NCBI RefSeq assembly: GCF_009870125.1
Contig: NC_046683.1
Span: 51,103,869-51,167,868 of the forward strand
Source: Drosophila pseudoobscura
Taxonomy: Eukaryota; Arthropoda; Insecta; Diptera; Drosophilidae
Length of the DNA: 64,000 nt
Reading direction: 5' to 3'
Every line of letters begins with the position of its first letter. Position 1 is the stretch's first letter. The notes under the pieces were generated by a model. It made no database searches. It saw nothing but the letters and a program-made list of their open reading frames with translations, and had not been told where the DNA came from. This document shows positions 12,720-24,195 of the stretch, in pieces. The position numbers were made by a program, and so were the translations under genes.

Positions 12720-13235
12720 GTTAAGCGGGCAGAGGCCGGCACGAAGTCAAGCAGAGACAGAGAGATCGACGGCAAGCTGGCAGAGGCCGGCACGAAGTCA
12801 AGCAGAGACAGAGGCCGGCACGAAGTCAAGTAGAGACAGAGAGATCGACGGCAAGCGGGCAGAGGCCAACCCGAAGTCAAGCAAAGACAGAGAGATCGAC
12901 GGCAAGCGGGCAGAGGCCGGCACAAAGTCATGCAGAGACAGAGACATCGACGGCAAGCTGGCAGAGGCCGGCACGAAGTCAAGCAGAGACAGTAGCCGGC
13001 ACGAAGTCCAGCGGGCAGAGGCAGTCACGAAGTCAAGCACAGGTCGAAGTCGGCGTCAAGCGGACAGAGGCCAACCCGAAGCCAAGCAGAGACAGTGGCC
13101 GGCACGAAGTCAAGCGGGCAGAGGCCGTCAAGCAGAGGTCGAAGTCGGCGTCAAGCGGGCAGAGGCCGGCACAAAGTCCAGCAGAGACTGAGGGATCGAC
13201 GGCAAGCGGGCAGCGGCCGACCCGAGGCCCAACGA
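12720..13235. repeat. Minisatellite with a 51-bp basic unit
   Basis: About ten diverged units each begin near GCAGAGGCCGGCACGAAG and continue through TCAAGCAGAGACAGAG and ATCGACGGCAAGC. Clean copies are 51 bp. Others carry internal deletions or partial duplications (unit lengths about 41 to 78 bp). Because 51 is divisible by three, frames stay open on both strands and give repetitive Arg/Ala/Glu/Lys or Cys/Leu/Pro peptides. No start context, splice structure or family match indicates a real protein. Read as non-coding tandem repeat. Confidence 0.8.
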
Positions 13236-16200
13236 AGTTATGTTGCCAGAAGGAAGGCAGACTCGGCAGAGGCTCGGCGATCTCCTTGGCATCCCCGCAC
13301 CCGACTTTTGTTGCACACTGTCGGCGTGTAATGAAGCCAATGTCATGCCTCGGCGTGTGCACGAGAATATATGTACATGTATATATTTTTTATTTAAAAT
13401 ATGACGCTTTGGATTCTTTCCGCCACCGTGCTTGCCAAATAACACCAGAGGCGGGCCAGACAGGCGGGGGCTGTACAGGTTATTTAGGCGCGCTGGCAAA
13501 TAGTTTAATTTCTTTGAGTGCCCAGCGTGGCGTATGCGTAATGGCTGCAGCGCGCCAGCACGACAGCACGAGAGCAGGGCCGACGCCTGGAAGTAGGCTG
13601 CAACAAAATTTCAATTACAAAATGTCAGACAAGCCGCAGATACAATGTAGGAGGCAGAGACGGCACTTGTGTTGGGCTTATCAAGATGTTCGCTGGGCTG
13701 TACTTCAATGTGTGTGTGTGTGTTATCATTGGCATTGTAAAACAAGTCGCTTAACATACAAACAGATACACAATACAAAACAGACACAAAACAGAAACAC
13801 ACAACACACAACAGACACAGATACAGACACAGACACAGATACAGATACACACACGAGATACACGGCGTATGAATGCATGGGAAAGAAGTTAAATTTGAAG
13901 CTTTTGTTGGCAGTCGTAAAACAATGCCTTGCAAGTGTATCCCGTCTCTGTGTCTGTGTCTGTGTTTGCTTTGTGCGTGTGCGTGTGTGTGTGCGTGTGT
14001 GTCTGCGTGTGTATCTTGTATCTTTTTGTTTAGCTCAAGTCAATTGTTCTGCATGTGTCGCACTTTCTCTTTGTGTCTGTGTAAGTCTTTATTTGCATGT
14101 TATCTGTGCCCATTTGGCCCCAGAGGCACACCCTCTGCTCCGTTGTGCCACGTTGCCGTGTTGCCACGTTGCCGTGTGGCCGTGTTGCTACTGCTGCTGC
14201 TGCTGTTGCTGCTGCTGTCACTTGTCTGCCTATTGCACCCTGATTGTTTGCATAAATTAGCATAATTAACCAAGGCTACAGATGAGATACTCTCACTCCT
14301 TTGGGCTGGCCTGAAGAGAGAAACCAAATCAAAGTTCTGCCCCAGAAAGTTCCATCTCCATGGAGACCATATCGGATCCATATAGACTGGGAAACTGGGG
14401 AGCTGGGGGAACTGCAGGACAAAATATTAAAAGAACTGCCGCTTAATTCTGCTTTGAATTTGGAAATAAATGCCGCCTCCTTTGTGTCATAATTTCTCAA
14501 AAACTCACCCAAAAAGTGGGTCAAATATTCCCGGTATTCCAGTAGAAATGTCTTCGACTTGAGTTCCCATTTCATGAGCCAGGCACCAGGACAAGGACCA
14601 GGGCCAGGGCCAGGCTGTCGAAGAAATTGCGTAAATTTCTGCGTTTCTTTTTCGTTTTCCTCAATCGCGACCTTTGCGCGTGTCCAGTCGTGCACGAAAA
14701 ACAGGGACAGCCGGACAGCCAGAGGGCCAGAGGTAAAGTGTTATATAATGGGAGAAAGATGGGGCCCCGCCAGGCCGGCACAATGCGGCGTATACGCAAT
14801 ATCGGCAGGCGATGGCGATGGCCATCGTCGCTGTTGTCGCCTTGTTAGCTCGCTGTTGGCCATTCGTTTCCATTTTTTGTATGCATTGCTGGTTGCCATT
14901 ATTTGGCTTTAATTGCTGCATGCAACCCATGCCGAATGCCGAATGCCGCATGCCCCAAGCCTCCATTCTGGTCTACGTGCCTTAATTAAAATACAATACA
15001 AAGAGCAGGCAGAGGCAGAGGCAGCGGCAGCGGCAGTGGCAGCGGCAGAGCACAAGAAAATCTTCAAGTGATAAGTTGACGGCTTAAATTCCATAACTTG
15101 CGAATGAGCAGTACTTTTATTTCGTCGTCGGAGGGGGGGCTCTGGGCTGCTTTGTCTTTGCCATAATTACGCAAATTAACTGTGAATAAAAATACATTCA
15201 TTGCGTGTGCCAATCAAAAGGCAACTTGTTAAGTGCCGCAAATGAATATCGGGGCACATAAGAGCCCATAATTCCATTCCATCCCCGAGGAACTTATTTA
15301 TGCGCACATGAATGGCTCGAACCGGGTCCGACTTCGACTCCGACTGTGGACCTGGCCCTGGCCCTCGCATTCGTAATTGGCTCACCTTTAATTTGACGGC
15401 GGGGGCTGGCGGGCGCTGGCGGGGGTGGAGTGTAATAAATAAATTAACATAAAACAAACACAAATTAATGAATGAATAAATGATTGCCAAGGAGCGAGAG
15501 CCGGGCGCAGCCGTCAGCTGGAGGCGCCGGCCGTGCCGTGGGAGCAATCGAATAAATATTATATTTATATACATATACATACATATATATTTCTATATAA
15601 ATGGCAACTGTCGATCAACGTCAATTAGTTGGCAAATGGCTAAGGCAATTTCACAGCATTTTGTTTGTTCTTTCAGATGTTTCTCGACTGCCAACAAATC
15701 CCATTCTGGCCAAATGTAAATTGTAAGCAAATCAATCAGGCATCAGCAAGAGCAACAGCTGTTCATGATTTATTCAGACGAAGAGGCACAGAGGCAGGAC
15801 CCCGAGAGGGGGCAAAAGGTAATAAAACATTTCAAAATTTTAATAATATACAAAGGTTGTTGTCAGTCCGTCGAATTGATTTCTCTCTTGAATTCTCATT
15901 TAATGTCCTATCGTTTCCGTTCACTTATTTATGCGACACAACGTCAAAAGAATGCCCGAATAATTGACGAAGTGCTCACGATGGTGCTCCAAGGGAAGTC
16001 GTTCTTCCTCGAGGGCTTCTATGAGCATGTGGACACGCCCCCGTACGCCCACCCCCCCACTCAAAGATTGATCGACTCGGAAAGTTTTTGGCAAAGTTAC
16101 GGCCTTGGAGGTGTCCGCATCGGCAACGATTTGAGCCATCGGGTTGTAAATTTTAATTAAACACAATTTGTGTCAAATTTGAACAAGAGTATCTTGCATA

Positions 16201-19180
16201 ATTTACGACACTCCCCCCCCGCCCCCCCTTCCCCACCCCTCTCACCAATAAATAAAAGTTACATCCCCAACGGAAATAATTAACACGGAAGCAAAAGGAA
16301 AATAACTTTGTAAGCACTTTTCTGGCCATTCGTCCAGAGACGATGATGATTCAGAGACGATGATGGGAGATGGGGGATGGGGGGTGGCCCCTTTGTCAGC
16401 GATTTCCCCCGCCAAAGGTGAATGGGGGAATGAATCCCCCTCTGGCATCACAGGTAATCCTCTCCAGCCACGTGTGGAATAGAGAAGCGTTTCTCGGCCG
16501 AGTCTTAGCGGCGTGCAGGTCCTGTCGGGGACATCTGTCGCTTTTCGTATTGTAAATTGCGGCTCATATATTTCAATGGCTTCAATGGGGGCAGGGGGGC
16601 AGGGGGCAGGGGACCGCAGTGTCCGGGCCACGAGTAATGTGCAATTAAAGTAGTTTTAATTTATTATTTGCCATTGATCAGCAAACTTCGGTGGCATAAA
16701 TCATTCGCAAACTGCCACGTTTTTCTGCCCAGCATTTATGTGCTGTTATATTTTATTTAAATGCTGACAGCACACATTAATGCGAGTGCGACTTGCGGGG
16801 GGGAGGGGGGTGGGGGGAGGCGACTTTCGCAACCCTTTGGCTGGAATTTGTATTCTTTCTGCCATGCATCTGGGTTTTGTTGTCCCTGCACCGCCCCCCC
16901 CTGCCCAGGACCCGGCTGCTGGCACTCATTAATTCGGTTGTCGCTATATCCGATTAATTACGCCCTCCGCCCTCCGCCCTGCGCCCTCCGCCCTCTCGAA
17001 TGGCAGGTAAAATGAGTTATGCTCCGGCGAAAGCGGCAGCAGCCACAAATTATGTTTACGGGAATTTACAAGAGAGCCGGGATCCAGGGCACAGCCGGGT
17101 CGGGCTAGTGGGGATGTCTCGTCTCATCAGGCTTGTAATTATATATTTTTTAATAAGCAGTTAGCATAACGAGGACATCGCCGACTAATCGCCGCTTAGC
17201 ATCTTGGCTTACAAAGTTAAATGGCGTTTCGTTGCCTTCTCTTTTATTTTCTTGCATTTAATAACTTAATGCAGAGGCACACACACACGTGTGGGGGGGT
17301 GTGTGGGTGTATGGGGGAGAAGAACAAATTCCGTTTCTGGCCGTTGTTGACGGTTGGCGTTGCGTTAGCCAGGTCTAAACGAATTTAATAAGCTTAATGC
17401 GTCTGCCAGGAACTTAGATGAATTCCCCAAGATATGCTGGGCACACCCTCAAGACACACACACACACTCTATCTCTATCCCTCTCTAGCACAGAAGTGAC
17501 TTGTGCGCCCAGAAAATGCAATTAATTATAATTTTTAATTAGCTCAGCAGCAGCTACAGCGCACCAGGGGGCGGCGGGGGGCGGGGGTTGGAGGTGGGTC
17601 AGAGGTGAAACGGAACTTGTGCACAATAATAAAAGAAGGGTGGGGGGGGGGGGGGGGAAACGAAGAAAATTCTATTCCATATTGCCGACGCATGACGCGC
17701 CTCGACACGCGATTAATAAAAGGGGCCAAGCGTCGAGTCAAGTGTGCCGCCCGATGGGGCACGGTGGAGCGGGGCACGGGGAAGGGGCGGCCTCTCCCGG
17801 CGACAGTAAGTGAAAGGTATTTAGTCACGCGGAAAGAAATGTTTACTTTTATTAGACCCGAACCAGGGGGCGACCAGGGAGCCCTGCACTGGACGAACGT
17901 CCAGCAGAATGGAGGATCTCCTTGGGGCCGTCGCCCACATCGATGGGGTATTTTCTGGCAGTGTAGCAGTAGAACCTACAGGAGAGCGGCCCTACATGCT
18001 CCGGCAAGCTGAATGTGGATTAGCCACGCCCCCTAGTCAATGTGTTGTTTACGTGCGAATGTGAAATTCTCATTTATATTTCGTTGTTGCCCCAGCCCCA
18101 GCCCTAGGCCCAGCCCCAGCCCGTCCCAGAAAAGGATGATGAAAGCAAAACATGGCCAGAGGGGCAGGGGCAGGGACTGCGGCAGGGGCAGGCCCAAACC
18201 TTTGCAATCCATCAGCCTGAATGGCTTTAAGCCGCCTTTTAGGCCGTCAGCCTGTCTGCGAATTGTCGTTAATGCCGCCACCGGCCCAGCGTCGGATCGG
18301 CTAAAGGCGCTCCAGCTTCAAGGTCGTCTGTCGTCTGTCGCTGTCGTCTGTCGCTGAGCAGCTGCTAAGGCGCAAATTAGATTTGGGCTGAGCCAGCCGT
18401 GTGCCCTAGCCAGACAAAGCCGGCAAAACAGTGACAGATCAGGGCCAAAGGGACCCCTGAAGAAGCCACTGGTAGCCATGGCCAAGAGGAGGCAGAGGCT
18501 GTCTCGTTGTTTGTTGCTAATTAGGCAAAAAATTACATTTTAAAAAAGGCTTTCAAGCGTTAAATGGAAAAAGTTCTCTCTCGCCCTTGCCCCTGCCCCT
18601 GCCCCCTGGTTGCACTCTCGATTGCTGCCACAAGGAGGTCATCTTCTGCAGGGACTGAGGGGGAGGCCAGGCCAGGCCCTGGACACTGCAAAAGTGTGAA
18701 TTTTGCACTTAAACGAAGGCAACATTCTATCCTCGTGGCTGACCAAAATGTGTGGCAGCTGCCCCCGAATTATTGATATGCAAACATTTTGTTTCTGTCA
18801 TTCCCCTGGAGGCGGGGGGCGGGCGGGGGGCGTGGCCTCAAACCACGCCGTAATTTCATTTAGTTGAGTGATAAATGCAATTGCCAGCCTTCCCGCAAAC
18901 ATCATCAATGTTATTGGCCAAAAACAACAAATTGGGGCATGCAACAAATGCCCTTGAGCGATTTTTTTGTCCAAAATTTGTGCACTTTGCACTTTGCTAC
19001 CCTGTACACGTCCAGCAGGGCAAAATGAGACAGAAACACACCCGGGTATAGGGTATCTGCCAGTCGGGGTATTAGAGAGAATTTAATTTGATGTCATTTC
19101 ACAGCCAAACATTTGAAGCAATTATCGAAACGTTTGGCATTGGGAAAACATTGAAATGTTTGCTGCCACACATGCTCTGC

Positions 19181-19214
<34 letters not shown>

Positions 19215-20380
19215 ATACAAAAAATAATACATTCGAAATTTATGGCGGAAATCTTGCTTCACTAAGCCAATAAAAATTCACACAGAAAATGGAATGACAG
19301 GCCGCCAAAAAATGTCAGTGGCCCATCAAAAGGGATTCACGCCAGGCAGGGGGGACAAGGGGGGGGACAGGCGGTGGGGCAGACAATATGTGAGAATGGA
19401 GTCGGGGCTATTTGAGGCATATTTTACACGCTTTTCTACTTCGTTTACACGCACGAGGCGGAGGAGGCAAGCCGAGGACCAAGCCGAGGACGAGGACGAG
19501 GACGAGGACCTTGCTCTACTCAATCCATGGAGTGCCATGCATAGAGTCTCGTCTCGAGGATTCTATGGATAGTGGGGGAGAGTGCAAAGTATTTGATGTT
19601 TGTCTGTGTGTGTGTGTGTGGTGTGTGTGTGTGTGTGTGTACTAGTGCGCATATAAAGTGAAAACATTTACACATGTTTGATTTATGGGTCAAGTGTGTG
19701 ATAAAACTACAAAAGCAGTCGGCACACACACACACACACACACACATACTGGAGATGGCTGTCGAAACAAAGGGAGAAAGATAGAGGGGGTGATAGAGAG
19801 AGAGAGAGAGAGACAGCAATGGCGGAATGAAATCTGAGTAAATCATGCAAAATACAAACGAAAGATGAGAATATTTCAGCACGGCAAACGTACAGCAAAA
19901 TTATGCAGTCACAAGGATGTGCGAAATGTCGCAACGCAAGGAAGGAGAAGCGCGCGAGTTTGCAATGACAAAAAAAAGGACAAAAGGATGGGGACCCACC
20001 TTGGCCGGCCACAGTTGCCCCCCCCAGCCCTCCTCCACTGCCAGGGAATGTCCATAAAAATGTATTTCAGTTAAGTGCCCAGAAATTGGATACCGTCCAG
20101 GACCCCGGACGAGGAGTGGAGGAGACCTGGAAAGAGTCCAGCTTAAATGGCATTAAATGCATGCACACAGGACGGGGTGGGAAAGGGCCAAGGGGGGGAC
20201 GGGGGGAGGGGGGCCCTTGGGGCTTACAAACGACGCAACGTTCATCGAATGGACAAAAAATAAATATAGTTTGAGGCTCGGAAATCTCGCATAATCCCTT
20301 GATTAAAACTGATGGGCATGCTATAATATTCCACTGTTTGTTGTGGAAGGTGGACTCTAAGCAATCCGAGGCAGAAGGCA

Positions 20381-20435
20381 GTGCAGGGCGTGCGGGGAGT
20401 GCAGGGAGTGCGGGGAGTGCGGGGAGTGCGGGGAG
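20381..20435. repeat. 10-bp tandem repeat, GGGGAGTGCG unit
   Basis: Five tandem copies, the first ones with GCGTGCGGGGAG and CAGGGAGTGCG variants. G-rich on the plus strand. Not coding as far as can be seen. Confidence 0.8.
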
Positions 20436-21039
20436 CACTTGCAGGCCAGTAATTGCATTTGAGGTCATTTCGGGCTGGGTTTATCGGCCAAGACACTCGA
20501 CAAAGTCGACAAATCCACTTAAATTGACGGCTAGCTGAGGTCTGAGAGCTGCAAGTGTCTGAGAGGACATTCAAATCAGGACAGGACTCTGCCCGGGACG
20601 AGCTCTGGCCACACAACTGGAATTGAAAAAGATTTCACAAATAAACAATTTGCATCTAAACGAAATTGGAAAAATAATTATTTACACAGCAATTTGAGTG
20701 CAACAGCAAACAACAACAAAGGACATACGGACGGACGGACAGACGGGCGGACAGACGGACCCCGACAGTCATGCCTAATTTATGTGAACGAAATGCCAAA
20801 AATTCCATTTGAAACAAAGGCCAGGAGGCAGAGGGAGCAGAAATTGAAAATGACAAATTGCATTACGGGGGCAGGAGTGGGGCGGGGGCGGGGGTGGAGG
20901 CGGATATATGTATGTACATGAAGAGGGAAGAGGGAAGAAGGAAGAAGGAGTGGTGTTGACCACAAAACTGACAGCACAAAGTGTGCAAAAAGTGAGCAAC
21001 AAATTTGTCGAGTCCTGGATATTCATTTATGAAGACAGC

Positions 21040-21087
21040 ACCAGCCCCGGACCCGGCACCAGCCCCGGACCCGGCACCAGCCCCGGC
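21040..21087. repeat. 18-bp tandem repeat, about 2.7 copies
   Basis: The unit ACCAGCCCCGGACCCGGC is repeated twice exactly and then truncated after 12 bases. Perfect identity between copies suggests recent slippage. Confidence 0.85.
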
Positions 21088-23420
21088 AAACAAACAACAA
21101 TGTGGCACATAGTCAAAAGGCACAAAGGGCGCTCCACCAATCATAGAAGCAGGGACACGGGCATGGCTTTTCGGCTACACTTTCTCCATGGCAGCCAGCC
21201 GATCGACTCTCCTCTCGTAATACCCTTTTAAAAAGGGAAAACAAAACCCAAAAAAAAATAAAACAAAAATGTGTTTACAATATACAGGAAAAACAGACAA
21301 CAGGAAACCCGCTTAAACCGATTTCATAATCAAAGCCGTATTACTGCCCTAACCTCAAACCACACGCACACACACACACACACACACACACGCATGGATA
21401 GCATCCCCCTCACGCACCAGAGGAAAATTTAATTATGAGCCAAAGTACACACAAAAATTGCTGTTGTTTTTGTTGTTTTTTTCCAGCGTGAAATATAATT
21501 AATTTGCTATTTTTAAAGGCCAAAAATGGGGGAAATTTGGCTGAAAAATTGGCGCCAAAATAATTTCCAAGGGAATAGCTACACCCCCCCACCCCCCATC
21601 CCCCCCGGTGGATCGCATGAGTAACCGCAGAAATTTCATTACATCTGTAAATAATAAAGCAAATAAATTTCGATGCTGCCTTTTGCTGGTTACGGAGAAA
21701 AATGAGGAAAATGAGGAAATTATTCAACTCAATTATTTCTCGCTGCATGAGGGGGGGGCGGTGGGGAGAAACTGCAACTCTTTGTGGGGATCAGGGGCAG
21801 GATGGCTCAACAATGGCATCTATAATATATTTAGCGAGTCTGCGAGTGTCTGTTTCGGAAGTTTCAGGCCACTAAGTCGCTCTTTGAAGTCGTCCGATTG
21901 TCAAAGAGCGCTGTCATTTCTATGCTACTTAAGACCGAACCAAAGCCCACCAATCAATGCGAGATGCAGCACTGGAATGCATTTAACAACTCACTTTGCT
22001 GCCATTTAAATTGGCCATCAAAGCGGCCCCACTGGCACTCGCTTTGACAGCGTCACAAGCACGCAGCGGAGGAGAGAAAAGAGACTGCGAGAGGGACAGA
22101 GACAGAGACAGAGAGAGGTGTCTGTGACATGTATGGGGGGGACGGTATGGGGGAGGGTATGGGGGGGAGGAATCGGTAAAATAATGTACAGTATTCCATT
22201 TGGCAGCTGGAGGACAGAATTCGGCAATACCTGCCGTGGCTTTGGCCCTGCCAGACGTCGCAGTCATGTCAATAAATTATGTACTGGATTTTCACACAGA
22301 TACAAGTCCGCACACACGTGTACACACGTGTACACTTGTACTTGTGTGTCGGTTATTTTGCATTTGAAGCCTTAGACGCGTGATTTATGCCCAATATGAG
22401 CAAAATCATGCGAGTACTCAAAGTGCGCGAAAGCACCGGAGAAAGCAGCAGAGAAAGCAGCAGAGAACCAGGCAAATATACATAAATTGCAGTGCTCCGC
22501 CGCTATAAGGTACAGGCTACAATCTGAGGCGGAGCGGAGGAGCGGAGGGGCAAAATCAAATCATATTTTCACATTAAAAATGTACCCGGCCATAACGGCA
22601 GCCAGGCAATCCTGGCATCCCCAATAAAAGCGAAACGTGTCATTCTCTGTCTCTGTTTTGCGTGTTTTTTTTTCTTTTTCTTTTTTCGCCCGTCAAAGAA
22701 AAGTGAAATTCCTCGCCAAATTGCCGGAGTTTTTTTTTTCCATCATGTTTGTCCTGCAAGGATGGGTGCTACAGGGTGCGCGTAGGGCGTTTTTAGGCAG
22801 CGGAAGGAATGCGACACAAAGAGAATTACGTTGACAAATGAAAATGTCACCAATGATGATAATTTATTTTCCCTTTTCTCGATTGCCCCGGCCCCAGGAC
22901 CCGCCCGGTGCTCGGACACAGCCGTGTGCCACATTCCTCGGGCATTCTCGCTTTCATCCGACGACAGCTGTGTCCCGAGCAATGCGCAATTAAAGGGAAT
23001 ATTCGACAATTGCTGGCGGGCATGAACTTTTCGGGGAACTCAGTTTCCCCAAGTGGGGGCTCAGACGGTTGTTGAGCTTCGCTTCAAAAATTGTTCGAAA
23101 ACATGTCTAAGACAGGGCCACATTTGAGCATTAAGCATCTTGAAAAAAAGAAATACTCTTACCTTCTGTTTCGTTTTTTGTTAAGCCTTGCTTGCAGGCC
23201 CAAAGCTCTGCCCAGAAATCGGACGTCGTTTTTGCCTTTCGCTTTGAGGCCGTTTTTCACTCGCACTTACACTCACTTTTTGCCCTTTGTGCCTTGCGCA
23301 TCTTTTCGCCTGGCACCTCTTTCAGTCACTCTCGCTCTCGCTTTCACTCTTAGCGAAAAAACATTCAAACGCACAAAAACAAAAAGAACCGCAACAAAAC
23401 TGAATTAAATGGTGCGTTTA

Positions 23421-23945
23421 GCGAGAGCTTACATGATGGATCATGTCGCGGTTTGGAATCTAGAACCGATTGATTTCACTGACTTGTTGAAAAAGAAAAA
23501 ATAATGCGAAACTTAGACACGCCTTTTAGACGACCGCTTTTAATGTGCCGCGCGAGGGGGACAGACTGGACTGAAAGCTGCGATAAGAGTGAAGCTGCGT
23601 GGGCGTCTCAAAGCTTCTTCGGAGAATGAGAGCGAAAGCTGATAGAGCGTAGTGTAGAAATAGCATGCGTTGGCGCGTGAGAGGGCAGCAGCAGTGCAGC
23701 GTAGGAGAGTCAAAGCTCAGCTTGCAGATCGGCTGGCTCGACTTCTTCTCTTTATCTCACAGCAAGAAACGAAAGCGAAAGTTGATGTAGGTCAGGCCCT
23801 GCTCTCAACATAGTGTTCTCTCTCTGTTAGCTCGCTGCTAAATTAACATGCCCCTGTTAAGCCGTAAGAGAATTTGTTCTGCCGCTGTTAGCTCGCTGCT
23901 CAAGCTCTGGCAGCAGACACGGCGACCAACTGTACAATTCAAACA
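23421..23945. other. Possible mobile-element remnant next to the E2-like gene
   Basis: This stretch differs from its neighbours. It has few microsatellites, repeated AGCGAAAG/AAAGCTGA motifs, and two exact 16-bp copies of CTGTTAGCTCGCTGCT at 23824-23839 and 23885-23900, 61 bp apart, with CCTGTTAAGCCGTAAG between them. No long frame, terminal repeats or target duplication could be defined, so an old LTR or MITE fragment is only a guess. It could also be ordinary promoter or intergenic DNA. Confidence 0.25.
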
Positions 23946-24149
23946 AACAAAAACACAACAAAAACGAAATGAGACGAAATCGATTTGCTTCATTAATGGC
24001 TGATGCGTACAGCGTGAACAGAATATTGTAGGTGTGGTGTAAGTAACATATCAAATCAATTTCGTGCCGGCGCTTCTGCTGCCAATTCGTGTCGTGTCGT
24101 GTTGCATCTGGCCGATGACCAAAGTATGGCTTGACTTGCTGGCCAGTAC

Positions 24150-24181
24150 CACTAACCATACAGTATACTGTATGGTTAGTG
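24150..24181. repeat. 32-bp perfect palindrome beside an 8-bp direct repeat
   Basis: The half-site CACTAACCATACAGTA is followed immediately by its exact reverse complement, centred between 24165 and 24166. GCCAGTAC occurs at 24142-24149 and again at 24181-24188, an 8-bp direct repeat bordering the palindrome and sharing its last base. It starts 14 bp beyond the E2-like stop codon, so it should lie in that gene's 3'UTR and could fold into a spacer-less hairpin. Fused inverted ends flanked by 8-bp duplications resemble footprints or tiny fold-back derivatives of DNA transposons that make 8-bp target duplications (hAT, P). That origin is inference. Confidence 0.85.
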
Positions 24182-24195
24182 CCAGTACTGAAGTG

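Larger units (their letters stand above)
13236..23420. other. Gene-free stretch right of the minisatellite
   Basis: No supported gene. Microsatellites dominate: ACAGAT units (13810-13860), GT (13960-14010), GCT trinucleotides (14187-14218), poly-G (17642-17657), CA/GT pairs at 19183-19745, a 10-bp GGGGAGTGCG repeat (about 20381-20435), GGAC units (20728-20760), an 18-bp repeat (21040-21087) and CA (21364-21391). A short stretch at 15951-16139 has coding-like codon use on the plus strand, but no exon boundaries or family could be assigned. Confidence 0.5.

Noticed and set aside
12536..13191. Repetitive proteins on both strands over the minisatellite
   Set aside because: Openness follows from a repeat unit divisible by three. 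No start context, introns or family match in either direction.
12720..13235. CRISPR array
   Set aside because: Units are contiguous and diverged, without regular unique spacers, and the genome is animal. It is a minisatellite.
13286..14260. 324-codon open frame on the plus strand
   Set aside because: Its sequence is mostly translated ACAGAT, GT and GCT microsatellites (Thr-Asp, Cys-Val and poly-Cys runs). No family resemblance.
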